A DNA stretch of 57,641 bases from Ruminococcus sp. (lineage in GTDB: Bacteria > Bacillota > Clostridia > Oscillospirales > Ruminococcaceae), in NCBI GenBank assembly GCA_015066665.1, contig SVNX01000013.1:1-57641 (forward strand), written 5' to 3'. Shown piece after piece: positions 42,347 to 51,042 of this stretch. A program made the position numbers and the translations under genes. Position 1 is the stretch's first letter. The number at the start of each line of letters is the position of its first letter. Below the pieces are notes generated by a model that did no database searches, was not told where the DNA came from, and saw only the letters and a list, made by a program, of their open reading frames with translations.

Positions 42347-44638
42347 ATGAAGAAGTCACTTCTGAAAAGAGTAATGGCTGCTGCAGTTGCAGTACCGGTT
42401 GCTCTGACACAAACTGTTCTCTGGTCTGTGGGCGCTGCTGAAGCAGAGGCTGCTGCAGAGACAATCACAGTGGATACCTTTATGAATGTACCCGTTGACG
42501 CTGAGATCAATGTTGTAGACGGTGCATATGTTCAGGAGTCCATCTGGAACAACACACTCGACTCCGCTCTGGCTTCCATCGCTGGCGGCACTTATGATCT
42601 GGATGGCGCTGCAATGGCTGCTGCAGTTCAGGGCGACAGCTGGTATGTGAACGCTCTGAAGGGCGCACTGGCAAACGGCGGTAAGGCAACTGTAACTGTT
42701 ACAACAGGCAAGGTTGTTATCGCTGCTGACGTTGACTATGATTACGCTGCAGATGCTTCCGAGGCTCTGACAAAGAAGCTCGAGGGCAAGGGCGTGACCA
42801 TCGCTGATGCAAACCTGAAGGGTTCTGTTGTGATCACAGTTGATACTGCAACTCTGGCAGGCGACAAGACTGTTCCTTTCACTGTAGAATGCAAGGACAA
42901 GAATGGCGCATCTGTTGATCTGTCCACAATGCTGGCAATGGTAAAGGATGAGTATGCAAACGTTGCTGCACAGGCTCTGGCTGGTGCTGCTGACGAGGCT
43001 ACTGCTGCTGAGATCGCTGATCTGATCGCTAAGGCAAACGACAAGATTGCTAAGGCTGAGGAGAAGATGGACGAGGCTCTGGCAGGCGGCAAGTCCAAGA
43101 GCTACACCGGCGCTGATTACAACGATGTAATCGCTCAGGTGAAGGCTGAGTATGCAGGCAATGCTGTTGCTGACAAGATCCCCGCTTCCATTGGCGAGGC
43201 TGTTCAGAATTCTGTTGCAGTAAGCGTATTTACTGAGGCTCTGAACCAGGTTGGCGCAATCATGGCTGATAGTGCTTACACAATCGATATGAATCTGCCC
43301 GATGTTGGTGCCGCTGCTGAGACCGTAAAGGATGTAACTGTTACTCTGGACGCTGGCGTAAACTGCTATGCTTACACAGACGGTACAATCGATGAGGACC
43401 TGACTGCTGAGGACAAGGCAATCATCGCTGAGGCTCTCCAGGCTATGGTAGGCGAGGATGAGGTTGTTATCGCAGACTCCATCGTAACCTACAAGGTTGT
43501 AACTGCTGAGGCTAACGGCAACGCAATGACATTCAATGGCGATGCTTTCTTCAACGTAGAAAGATACATTGAGTTTGATGTTGAGTCTGTTGACGAGACC
43601 ACAACAACTGAGGAAACAACCACAACAACTGAGGACACAACCACAACTGAGGATACTACAACATCTACAGATGATACAACATCCACAGATGATACAACAT
43701 CCACAGATGATACAACATCCACAGATGATACAACATCCACAGATGATACAACATCCACAGATGACACAACATCTACAGATGATACAACATCTACAGATGA
43801 TACAACATCTACAGATGATACAACATCCACAGATGACACAACATCTACAGATGATACAACATCCACAGATGACACCACAACTACAGACGTAACCACAACA
43901 ACCGATGATACAACATCTACAGATGACACAACATCCACAGATGACACCACAACTACAGACGTAACCACAACAACCGATGATACAACATCCACAGAGGATA
44001 CCACAACAACTGAGGTTACAACTACAACAGCTGTTGAGTCCACAATGGTTGTTGAGGCTAACGCAGTGAATTTCTACTTCTCTCATGATGAGGAAGCATT
44101 CGACGCTGAAGAGCTGATCGCAAATGCTGAGATCACTGTTACTTACACTTACGAGGATGGCAGCACAACAACAGAGAACGTTGCAGTTGACTACAGCCTG
44201 TTCTCCTTCGCTGCTGAGAATCCTGCAGAGCTCTATGCTGACGTAAATGAGGCTTATGCTGCTGTTGAGATGGCAATCAGCTACAATGGTGAGGACACCG
44301 GCGCAATTGTTACTGTTTACATCGGTGTAAAGGGTGACGCAACTCTCGACGGTATTGCAGATGCAAATGACGCTGCTGCAGTTCTGATCTACTCCGCTGC
44401 TAAGAACGCAGGTAACGAGGCTTATGTATACAGTGCAGAAGATGAAGTGCTCGAGCAGCTCGCATTCTTCCTGGCTGATACAGATACAGAGTCCCAGACC
44501 TACGGTGCTGACGGCGAAGTTGTAGACGCAAATGACGCTGCTAACATCCTGGTATTCGCTGCTGACAGAGGTGCAAACCCTGACAAGACCATTGCAAAGG
44601 CTTGGGAAGATGTTCTGAACCCCGAGACTGCTGCGTAA
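42347..44638 (+). CDS. secreted protein with Thr/Asp repeat region and dockerin-like C terminus
   Basis: 763 aa. A signal peptide (about 1-38) precedes an Ala-rich helical N-terminal region of unknown fold (about 40-405). Next is a low-complexity linker (about 415-565) made of TSTDDT hexapeptides, then a beta-type segment (about 566-655). The C-terminal dockerin-like pair follows, GDATLDGIADANDAAAVLIYSA at about 662 and ADGEVVDANDAANILVFAA at about 719. These repeats resemble the YAA dockerin type in the SGNH protein. Codons are biased as in highly expressed genes. A cohesin-like anchored protein follows 81 nt downstream and may be its partner. The N-terminal function is unknown. Confidence 0.85.
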   Translation: MKKSLLKRVMAAAVAVPVALTQTVLWSVGAAEAEAAAETITVDTFMNVPVDAEINVVDGAYVQESIWNNTLDSALASIAGGTYDLDGAAMAAAVQGDSWYVNALKGALANGGKATVTVTTGKVVIAADVDYDYAADASEALTKKLEGKGVTIADANLKGSVVITVDTATLAGDKTVPFTVECKDKNGASVDLSTMLAMVKDEYANVAAQALAGAADEATAAEIADLIAKANDKIAKAEEKMDEALAGGKSKSYTGADYNDVIAQVKAEYAGNAVADKIPASIGEAVQNSVAVSVFTEALNQVGAIMADSAYTIDMNLPDVGAAAETVKDVTVTLDAGVNCYAYTDGTIDEDLTAEDKAIIAEALQAMVGEDEVVIADSIVTYKVVTAEANGNAMTFNGDAFFNVERYIEFDVESVDETTTTEETTTTTEDTTTTEDTTTSTDDTTSTDDTTSTDDTTSTDDTTSTDDTTSTDDTTSTDDTTSTDDTTSTDDTTSTDDTTSTDDTTSTDDTTTTDVTTTTDDTTSTDDTTSTDDTTTTDVTTTTDDTTSTEDTTTTEVTTTTAVESTMVVEANAVNFYFSHDEEAFDAEELIANAEITVTYTYEDGSTTTENVAVDYSLFSFAAENPAELYADVNEAYAAVEMAISYNGEDTGAIVTVYIGVKGDATLDGIADANDAAAVLIYSAAKNAGNEAYVYSAEDEVLEQLAFFLADTDTESQTYGADGEVVDANDAANILVFAADRGANPDKTIAKAWEDVLNPETAA
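43661..43984 (+). repeat. 18-bp in-frame tandem repeat (minisatellite)
   Basis: Twelve near-identical 18-bp units (ACATCYACAGATGAYACA) run from 43661 to 43876, each encoding TSTDDT. A 36-bp variant block at 43877-43912 recurs at 43949-43984 with two standard units between, giving a 72-bp higher-order repeat. Unit differences are mostly synonymous T/C changes. Confidence 0.95.
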
Positions 44639-44656
44639 ATCCCTAATCGAATGTAA

Positions 44657-44682
44657 TATGCCGTGTTGTACGGCACGGCATA
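44657..44682 (+). other. hairpin between the dockerin and cohesin-like genes
   Basis: The 9-bp stem TATGCCGTG/CACGGCATA has an 8-nt loop. No T tract follows, so partial read-through to the next gene is likely and the stem may set relative mRNA levels. Confidence 0.55.
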
Positions 44683-44719
44683 TACATATAAAAAATTATG
44701 TGAAAGGAAAATAACCAAA

Positions 44720-45538
44720 ATGAGAAAGATCAATTTCAAGAAGGCTATGGCAGCTGTTGCTGCACTGTCCATGGTTGCTTGTGTAGCTGCAATTCCCGCT
44801 TCTGCATCTGCTGAGGGCGCTACTGTAGAGATCACACAGATCGAGCTGTCTCTGGATGAGCTGGCTGCTATGAACTATGTAGTTCCGATCGATGTTACTC
44901 TGACTGAGAACAAGGGTATCAATGCATTCGCATTCGGTCTGGAGATCAATGATCGTTGCACATTCGAAGTTAACTTCGATGCTCAGGAGATCATGATGTC
45001 TGTTGAGGCTGCAAAGTCCAACACTCAGAACTTTGCTTGGGTAAACGGCGCTAACACAAGAACATACTCCAAGACTGGTAACATTACTGGTGTATATGTG
45101 ACAGTTCCTTCTGATGCAAAGCCTGGCGATGTATTCGAGATCAACTATGTTGATACTTCCCTCGAGGGCAACGCACACTTCTGGAACGACACCACAACTG
45201 GTGACAAGTGGGTAGACGCTGGTACAGTGGACTACGTAAATGGTTGGATCAAGATCAAGGAAGAGACAACTACAACAGAAGAGACCACAACAACTGAGGC
45301 TACAACTACAACTGAGGCTACAACAACAACTGAGGCTACAACTACTGAGGCTACAACTACAACTGAGGCTACAACAACAGCTGCTACAACAACAGCTGCT
45401 ACTACAACCACAGCTAAGCCCGGCAGCACAGCTTCTCCTGCAACTGGCGCAGCTGACGTTCTCCCGATCGTTGGTGTTGCTGCTGCTGTAGCAGTAGTAG
45501 GCGGCGTTGCTATGGTTTCCAAGAAGAAGGAAGACTAA
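44720..45538 (+). CDS. cell-wall-anchored cohesin-like protein
   Basis: 272 aa. A signal peptide (about 1-31) precedes one domain (about 33-178) with a cohesin-like strand pattern: VPIDVTLTENKGINAFAFGL early, VTVPSDAKPGDVFEINY late. A Thr/Glu/Ala linker (about 180-235) leads to SPATG, a hydrophobic helix and a KKKED tail, which resembles a sortase signal with SPxTG in place of LPxTG. This is the plan of single-cohesin anchoring proteins (ScaE) of ruminococci, which fix scaffoldins or dockerin proteins to the wall. The cohesin call rests on pattern only. AAAGGAAA lies upstream of the ATG at 44720. Confidence 0.7.
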   Translation: MRKINFKKAMAAVAALSMVACVAAIPASASAEGATVEITQIELSLDELAAMNYVVPIDVTLTENKGINAFAFGLEINDRCTFEVNFDAQEIMMSVEAAKSNTQNFAWVNGANTRTYSKTGNITGVYVTVPSDAKPGDVFEINYVDTSLEGNAHFWNDTTTGDKWVDAGTVDYVNGWIKIKEETTTTEETTTTEATTTTEATTTTEATTTEATTTTEATTTAATTTAATTTTAKPGSTASPATGAADVLPIVGVAAAVAVVGGVAMVSKKKED

Positions 45539-45580
45539 TTCTACCTGATTCAAAGAAATTGAGCGATTAGCTTAATACAA

Positions 45581-45611
45581 AAATCCCTCACCTTGCGTGA
45601 GGGATTTTTTT
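45581..45611 (+). terminator. terminator of the cohesin-like gene
   Basis: The stem AAATCCCTCAC/GTGAGGGATTT with a CTTGC loop is followed by TTTTGCG. Confidence 0.93.
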
Positions 45612-45654
45612 GCGATCACAAAGATACCAAGCTGGCTTGCGTTGAGACAAAAAG

Positions 45655-45678
45655 AAATCCACCCCGAAGGGTGGATTT
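45655..45678 (-). terminator. terminator of the rex operon
   Basis: The stem AAATCCACCC/GGGTGGATTT has a tetraloop. On the minus strand it is followed by CTTTTTG, just after the rex stop codon. Confidence 0.88.
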
Positions 45679-45681
45679 TTC

Positions 45682-46320
45682 TTATTCTTCATCACGATGA
45701 TGCATGCAGTATGCAAGTGTCATCAGACTGTCGCCCAGATGAACGTTTTCCACAATGATGGTGGGATTGTTGAGTTTCAGATCGTAGTGGCTGAAATTCC
45801 AGAAGCCCTTGATGCCCAGTGAAACCAGACATTCAGCCAGCTCCTGCGCAGCTCCCTTCGGGATGCACAGCACAGCCACCTCGGGCTGATGGGCACGACA
45901 GAACGTTTCAAGCTGTGTCATCGGCTGAATGGGGAGTCCCGCTGCCGATGTACCGGAGAGATCGGGATTGCTGTCGAAAATACCAACCAGCTCACAGCCT
46001 CGCTTCCGGAAATCCAGATGCGTGGCCACGGCCTTGCCAAGATTACCTGCACCGATCAGGACAACGCCGGTATGCTCCTGCACACCGAGAATCCGGCCGA
46101 TCTCCTCCCGCAGAGCCTTGACATGATAGCCATAGCCCTGCTGACCGAAGCCGCCGAAGCAGTTGAAATCCTGACGGATCTGGGAGGCGGACAGACCCAT
46201 GCGCTGTGCCAGCTCACGGGATGAGATCCGCTCGATGTTTTCATTTTCAAGCTCGCCCAGGAAGCGATAATACCGTGGAAGACGGCGAATCACAGGGGTC
46301 GAAATTACCTGCTTAGCCAT
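45682..46320 (-). CDS. rex: redox-sensing transcriptional repressor Rex
   Basis: 212 aa. An N-terminal winged helix (about 1-80, SSRELAQRMGLSASQIRQDFN) precedes a Rossmann NAD(H)-binding domain with GAGNLGKAV (about 92-100). Rex leaves DNA when NADH rises and controls fermentation and redox genes. It is the last gene of the aconitase-IDH operon, 12 nt after icd. A probable Rex site overlaps the operon promoter at 50.8 kb, so it should autoregulate. It ends at a strong terminator. Confidence 0.97.
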   Translation of the reverse strand: MAKQVISTPVIRRLPRYYRFLGELENENIERISSRELAQRMGLSASQIRQDFNCFGGFGQQGYGYHVKALREEIGRILGVQEHTGVVLIGAGNLGKAVATHLDFRKRGCELVGIFDSNPDLSGTSAAGLPIQPMTQLETFCRAHQPEVAVLCIPKGAAQELAECLVSLGIKGFWNFSHYDLKLNNPTIIVENVHLGDSLMTLAYCMHHRDEE

Positions 46321-46332
46321 TTCACATGCTCC

Positions 46333-47547
46333 TTACTGCATCAGTGCTGCGAGACGAGTGTTGATTTCCTCGAGGAACGCCTTGGAGTTGACCTTCTTCT
46401 TATTCTCGAGAGAGGACAGGAGGTAGAGGTCACCGGTCATCACGCCATCCTCGATGGTCTGGATGGTTGCCTTCTCCAGCTTGTCAGCATACTCGCAGAG
46501 TGCCGGAATGTTGTCCAGCTCGCCGCGCTTACGCAGCGCACCGCTCCATGCAAAGATGGTAGCAACAGAGTTTGTGGAGGTCTCTTCGCCCTTGAGGTGC
46601 TTGTAGTAGTGACGCTGTACGGTGCCGTGAGCAGCCTCGTACTCGTAGATGCCATCGGGAGACACCAGAACGGAGGTCATCATTGCCAGAGAGCCGTATG
46701 CAGTGGAAACCATGTCGGACATCACGTCGCCGTCATAGTTCTTGCAGGCCCAGATATAGCCGCCGTTCGAACGGATGACACGAGCCACAGCATCGTCGAT
46801 CAGTGTGTAGAAATACGCAATGCCGGCAGCCTCAAACTTTTCCTTGTATTCAGCATCGAATACTTCCTGGAAAATATCCTTGAAGCGGTGGTCATACTGC
46901 TTGGAGATGGTGTCCTTGGTGGCAAACCATACATCCTGCTTGAGGTCGAGACCATAGTTGAAGCATGCACGAGCAAAGCCGGCGATGGAATTGTCGATGT
47001 TGTGCAGACCCTGAATGATGCCGTCACCCTTGAACTCATGGATGAGCTGACGTGTCTCGTTGCCTTCCTTATCGGTGAAGACCAGCTCAGCCTTGCCGCC
47101 GCCCTTTACCTGCATTTCAGTGTTCTTGTAAACGTCACCGTATGCATGACGAGCGATGGTGATGGGCTGTGTCCATGTGGGAATGTAGGGTGTGATGCCC
47201 TTTACGAGGATGGGGGTGCGGAATACAGTGCCATCCAGAATCGCACGGATTGTGCCGTTCGGGGACTTCCACATCTGGGTGAGGTTGTACTCGGGCATTC
47301 TTGCTGCATTGGGTGTGATGGTGGCACACTTAACAGCAACGCCGTACTTCTTGGTCGCCTCGGCGCTGTCAAATGTCACCTGATCCTTGGTCGCTTCACG
47401 ATGCTCAAGACCGAGGTCATAGTATTCGGTGTTCAGCTCCACATAGGGAGTGATGAGAATGTCCTTGATCCACTGCCAGAGAATTCTGGTCATCTCGTCG
47501 CCATCCATCTCGACGAGGGGGGTGGTCATTTTGATTTTTTCAGCCAT
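46333..47547 (-). CDS. icd: NADP-dependent isocitrate dehydrogenase (homodimeric type)
   Basis: 404 aa. [18 protein letters not shown] and the substrate motif [16 protein letters not shown] mark the homodimeric NADP-IDH family, also found in eukaryotes, rather than the E. coli type. It makes 2-oxoglutarate and NADPH, mainly for glutamate in an anaerobe with a partial TCA cycle. The ATG at 47547 has GGAGG 8 nt upstream; the longer start at 47568 overlaps the SD. It lies between a small membrane protein and rex. Confidence 0.97.
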   Translation of the reverse strand: MAEKIKMTTPLVEMDGDEMTRILWQWIKDILITPYVELNTEYYDLGLEHREATKDQVTFDSAEATKKYGVAVKCATITPNAARMPEYNLTQMWKSPNGTIRAILDGTVFRTPILVKGITPYIPTWTQPITIARHAYGDVYKNTEMQVKGGGKAELVFTDKEGNETRQLIHEFKGDGIIQGLHNIDNSIAGFARACFNYGLDLKQDVWFATKDTISKQYDHRFKDIFQEVFDAEYKEKFEAAGIAYFYTLIDDAVARVIRSNGGYIWACKNYDGDVMSDMVSTAYGSLAMMTSVLVSPDGIYEYEAAHGTVQRHYYKHLKGEETSTNSVATIFAWSGALRKRGELDNIPALCEYADKLEKATIQTIEDGVMTGDLYLLSSLENKKKVNSKAFLEEINTRLAALMQ

Positions 47548-47589
47548 GGGAATTACCTCCATTTTCAATATTATTGTTGCAGTCCGTCA

Positions 47590-47805
47590 TCAGGTTCCGA
47601 CAACGTAATACCAGATACTCATCACCACAAGCATGATGATGGAACAAATCACACTGATCTTTTTCGGTGAAACACTTGGAAAATACTTCGGCAGAAAGTA
47701 ATGTACTGCCAGAACCAGTGCTGTGACGATCACAAACAGTGCAATGTCAGAAGGCTCGTCGAACCAGTCAGCACGGCGAAGCATAGACAGTGATGTGTTC
47801 ATCAT
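47590..47805 (-). CDS. 71-aa two-helix membrane protein, copy A
   Basis: 71 aa with two hydrophobic segments (about 20-40 and 50-69) and a middle motif YFLPKYFPSVSPKKISVI. It has the same length as copy B (48533-48748) and is clearly similar, so the two are paralogues. The start overlaps the stop of the PARG gene (ATGA), with AGGAG 5 nt upstream. No family is recognised. The location between a PARG-like enzyme and icd suggests a membrane partner of the cassette. Confidence 0.85.
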   Translation of the reverse strand: MMNTSLSMLRRADWFDEPSDIALFVIVTALVLAVHYFLPKYFPSVSPKKISVICSIIMLVVMSIWYYVVGT

Positions 47806-48533
47806 ATATGCTCCTTTGATGATCCTGCCGCCTTCGGATCGGCGAACAGAATCCGGATATGATCAGGTACAAAGCGGTTGATTGCACGTTCGAACATCGG
47901 ATAGACGTCCTCACGCCTGTTGCCGAACTCACCGCAGCCGAATGCCCCGAATACGATCGTATCGGGATTCTGAGAAACCGCAAGCTGCACGATCCTTGTG
48001 ATCCTGCGTTCCATGACGGCATTGCAGTGTTTTTTTGAGAAAAAGAATCTGGCAAATGTCCGGTTGACTGCCGGACAAGTAATGAAATCACAGTGAATCG
48101 CTGTTTCCAGCATGGTACCGTCATTTCTGCGGATAATGGGGACATTTGCCGAATAGATCAGCGTATCCGTATAATCCGGAAGCACATGCAGACGGTTTCT
48201 GCGGTAGTAGGTCTTCTGTGTGCAGATGGTGTGGTACAGCAGGGAAGCCCTGCAGAGTGCCTCCTCCTGCGCATTACCGCCAAGGAGATAGCCGCCGCCG
48301 GGAAACATGGCATTGGCAAAATTGAGGGCAATACAGCGTTTGCCGGAATGTTCCAGCACACAGGAGATCGTATCCATCCTGACAAAATGTTCCGCTATGC
48401 GGAAAACGGAATCCCTCTGCACCTCGGGTGCAGAGGTTTCCGTGAATGTTTGTGAATGCATGTCCGGAAAATGCCCGTCTTTGAAGATACGGTGATTTTC
48501 CAGCATGATCCGGATGTTTCGCAGCATCGGCAT
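47802..48533 (-). CDS. bacterial-type poly(ADP-ribose) glycohydrolase-like macrodomain protein (TIGR02452)
   Basis: 243 aa. ALNFANAMFPGGGYLLGGNA with QEE gives the GGG-x7-QEE signature (residues 79-91) of bacterial PARG, whose second Glu is catalytic. The late TIVFGAFGCGEFGNR motif closes the macrodomain. Such enzymes remove ADP-ribose polymers or related modifications. The stop of copy B and the start of this gene share one base, and its stop overlaps copy A by 4 nt, so the three are translated as a block. No ADP-ribosyltransferase is seen in the window. The biological target is unknown. Confidence 0.88.
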   Translation of the reverse strand: MPMLRNIRIMLENHRIFKDGHFPDMHSQTFTETSAPEVQRDSVFRIAEHFVRMDTISCVLEHSGKRCIALNFANAMFPGGGYLLGGNAQEEALCRASLLYHTICTQKTYYRRNRLHVLPDYTDTLIYSANVPIIRRNDGTMLETAIHCDFITCPAVNRTFARFFFSKKHCNAVMERRITRIVQLAVSQNPDTIVFGAFGCGEFGNRREDVYPMFERAINRFVPDHIRILFADPKAAGSSKEHI

Positions 48534-48748
48534 CAGTCACCGACGATGAAGATGCCGGCGATGATGATGACAAAACCAATTCCGTAGGAAATCACAGAAA
48601 CGGTTTTATCTGAAAGATTCGGCAAGAAGTGTTTCAGAAGATACTGAATGACAAGTACCAGTACAGCTGTTCCCAAGATGAGTACAAGATCCTTCCAGGA
48701 ACGAATCCGGAAACGGCGTGCCATATTTTCGTAGATTGTTAACATCAT
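48533..48748 (-). CDS. 71-aa two-helix membrane protein, copy B
   Basis: 71 aa. Hydrophobic segments at about 20-40 and 50-69 flank QYLLKHFLPNLSDKTVSVI, matching copy A position for position (for example ALVLAVHYFLPKYFP there against VLVLVIQYLLKHFLP here). The N terminus is basic (ARRFRIRSWKD). It lies 33 nt after aconitase and shares its TGA with the ATG of the PARG-like gene. Confidence 0.85.
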   Translation of the reverse strand: MMLTIYENMARRFRIRSWKDLVLILGTAVLVLVIQYLLKHFLPNLSDKTVSVISYGIGFVIIIAGIFIVGD

Positions 48749-48781
48749 TTGCTTTACCTCTCATATCATGGGAAGGCCGGA

Positions 48782-50719
48782 TTACTTCAGATTCTCTCTG
48801 GTGTAATCGAGCAGGCCGCCTGCCAGCATGATGTCCTTGGTTCTGCCGGTCAGCTCGCAGAGAACCGGAATTTCCTTGCCGGTGGTCTTGTTGAGAACGG
48901 TGAACTGTGTCTCGCCAGCCTCAACCTTTGCACGGATATCAGCCAGTTCCAGTACATCACCCTGAGAAATGGCATCGTAATCTGCTTCGTTGACAAATGT
49001 CAGCGGCAGGATACCGGCATTCACGAGGTTTGCACGGTGGATACGAGCGAAGGACTTCACGAGAACAGCCTTGATGCCCAGATACAGAGGTGCAAGTGCA
49101 GCATGCTCACGAGAGCTGCCCTGACCGTAGTTGGAGCCGCCCACAATGATGCTCTTGCCCAGTTCCTTGGCTCTGGTCGGGAATGCCTCATCGCATACGG
49201 TGAAGCAGTGCTGGGAAATGGCAGGAATATTGGAACGCAGAGGAAGGATCTTTGCGCCGGCCGGCATGATGTGGTCGGTGGTGATGTTGTCCTCAACCTT
49301 GAGGGAAACCGGTGCTTCGATGGAAGCTTCCAGCGGAGCAGTCTCCGGATAGGGCTTGATGTTCGGGCCGCGGAGGATCTCCACATCAGCAGCCTCGTCC
49401 TCAGAAGCGGGCAGTGCGATCATGTTGTCGTTCACTGTGAACTTCTCAGGCAGAACGAACTCGGGCATCTCGCCGATCTCTCTGGGGTCGGTCAGGTAGC
49501 CTGTGACTGCGGAAATGGCAGCCAGCTCAGGGGATACGAGGTAGATCTGACCATCCTTGGTACCGGAGCGGCCGAGGAAGTTTCTGTTGAAGGTACGCAG
49601 GGAGATACCGCCGGAGTTCGGGGACTGACCCATACCGATGCAGGGGCCGCAAGCGGACTCGAGGATTCTTGCACCGGCTGCGATCATGATGGACAAGAGA
49701 CCCATGTCAGCCATCATATTGAGCACCTGCTTGGAGCCGGGTGCGATGGAGAGGGAAACGTCCGGATGTACAGTCTTGCCCTTCAGGATGTGAGCAACCT
49801 TCATCATATCGAGGAGGGAGGAGTTTGTGCAGGAACCGATGCAGACCTGATCAATCTTCAGCTTGCCGATTTCCTCGCAGCTCTTTACATTGTCAGGGGA
49901 GTGCGGACATGCAGCCAGCGGAACAAGCTCGGAGAGGTTGATATCAACCACTTCATCGTAAACCGCATCGGGATCTGCGGACTGTTCGCTCCATACTTCG
50001 CCTCTGCCCTGTGCCTCGAGGAACTGCTTTGTGATCTCGTCGGACGGGAAGATGGAAGTGGTGGCACCCAGCTCAGCACCCATGTTTGTGATGGTGGCAC
50101 GCTCCGGTACGGACAGGGTCTTGACACCCTCGCCGCAGTACTCGATAACCTTGCCGACGCCGCCCTTAACGGACAGTCTGCGCAGTACTTCGAGGATCAC
50201 ATCCTTAGCAGCAACCCAGGGAGAGAGCTTGCCGGTCAGGTTTACCTTGACAACCTGAGGATAGGTGATGTAGTATGCACCGCCGCCCATGGCAACTGCA
50301 ACGTCCAGACCGCCTGCACCGATGGCGATCATACCGATACCGCCGCCTGTGGGAGTGTGGCTGTCAGAGCCGATCAGGGTCTTGCCCGGAATGCCGTAGC
50401 GCTCCAGATGTACCTGATGGCAGATACCATTGCCGGGACGGGAGAAATGAATGCCGTGCTTCTTGGCTACAGAACCGATGAAGCGATGGTCATCGGCGTT
50501 CTCGAAGCCGTTCTGCAGGGTGTTGTGATCGATATAGGCAACACTGCGCTCAGTGCGGACTCTCGGTACGCCCATTGCCTCAAATTCCAGATACGCCATG
50601 GTACCTGTTGCATCCTGTGTCAGAGTCTGGTCGATGCGGATACCGATCTCCTGACCCTTGATGGGCTCACCGTCAACGAGGTGTGCACGCAGGATCTTTT
50701 CTGTTAATGTCAAACCCAT
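48782..50719 (-). CDS. acn: aconitate hydratase
   Basis: 645 aa, matching the shorter clostridial/mitochondrial-like aconitase clade. It isomerises citrate and isocitrate with a [4Fe-4S] cluster. Cluster cysteines are in CIGSCTNSS and CGPCIGMGQ, and GSDSHTPTGGG and GGSNYGQGSSREHAAL are also diagnostic. The start is the ATG at 50719 behind AAAGGA. As first gene of the operon it is followed by the small membrane/PARG cassette, icd and rex. The promoter carries a Rex-like site. Confidence 0.97.
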   Translation of the reverse strand: MGLTLTEKILRAHLVDGEPIKGQEIGIRIDQTLTQDATGTMAYLEFEAMGVPRVRTERSVAYIDHNTLQNGFENADDHRFIGSVAKKHGIHFSRPGNGICHQVHLERYGIPGKTLIGSDSHTPTGGGIGMIAIGAGGLDVAVAMGGGAYYITYPQVVKVNLTGKLSPWVAAKDVILEVLRRLSVKGGVGKVIEYCGEGVKTLSVPERATITNMGAELGATTSIFPSDEITKQFLEAQGRGEVWSEQSADPDAVYDEVVDINLSELVPLAACPHSPDNVKSCEEIGKLKIDQVCIGSCTNSSLLDMMKVAHILKGKTVHPDVSLSIAPGSKQVLNMMADMGLLSIMIAAGARILESACGPCIGMGQSPNSGGISLRTFNRNFLGRSGTKDGQIYLVSPELAAISAVTGYLTDPREIGEMPEFVLPEKFTVNDNMIALPASEDEAADVEILRGPNIKPYPETAPLEASIEAPVSLKVEDNITTDHIMPAGAKILPLRSNIPAISQHCFTVCDEAFPTRAKELGKSIIVGGSNYGQGSSREHAALAPLYLGIKAVLVKSFARIHRANLVNAGILPLTFVNEADYDAISQGDVLELADIRAKVEAGETQFTVLNKTTGKEIPVLCELTGRTKDIMLAGGLLDYTRENLK

Positions 50720-50796
50720 TGTAATCAATCCTTTCAGAAAAATATGGATCCTGTCCGCTTTCGGAAACAAACGCACAGCATTCCATTCTATCTTCT

Positions 50797-50825
50797 ATTT
50801 TACTACAAAAAACAAAATTTGTCAA
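50797..50825 (-). promoter_or_regulatory. promoter of the acn-icd-rex operon
   Basis: Minus-strand TTGACA (plus 50820-50825), a 17-nt spacer and TAAAAT (plus 50797-50802). The leader is about 70 nt. Confidence 0.9.
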
Positions 50826-50836
50826 GAATTTCACAA
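50819..50836. promoter_or_regulatory. Rex operator candidate
   Basis: TTGTCAA-GAAT-TTCACAA differs at one base from the Rex consensus TTGTGAA-N4-TTCACAA. It covers the -35 of the acn-icd-rex promoter, so bound Rex would block RNA polymerase, and Rex would control its own operon. Confidence 0.8.
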
Positions 50837-50858
50837 GCATTTCTGCGAAAAAAGAGGG

Positions 50859-50892
50859 GACGGGAAAGGGGCATGGCCGTTCCTTTTCCGTC
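50859..50892. other. stem between divergent acn and LRR promoters
   Basis: The 11-bp imperfect stem GACGGGAAAGG/CCTTTTCCGTC (one G-T) lies in otherwise empty DNA between the two divergent promoters. No ORF is seen from 50837 to 50970. Confidence 0.4.
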
Positions 50893-50970
50893 TCTTCGTG
50901 CAGGGTGCACAGACTGCATTCGCTGTGTTTGTCGGATACGACAGAATTTTAGTGAATCTATTTCAAATGA

Positions 50971-50999
50971 TTGACAAAAGCTGTTTTGTTTTGTATAAT
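50971..50999 (+). promoter_or_regulatory. promoter of the short LRR-dockerin gene
   Basis: Perfect TTGACA (50971-50976), a 17-nt spacer and perfect TATAAT (50994-50999). Confidence 0.92.
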
Positions 51000-51042
51000 A
51001 GAGACAATAAAAGCCCCTGCGGCAGAAATGGAGTGACAGTAT

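Noticed and set aside
43661-43984. CRISPR-like regular repeats
   Set aside because: Units are contiguous 18-mers without spacers and lie in a coding frame.
42356-44086. Cys/Ile-rich antisense frame opposite the repeat gene
   Set aside because: It is a product of the Thr/Asp repeats read backwards; no start signal, and the plus strand has signal peptide and dockerin.
48734-48752. Possible Rex half site TTGTTAAC near the start of the 71-aa copy B
   Set aside because: The second half site is absent and it overlaps the coding start.
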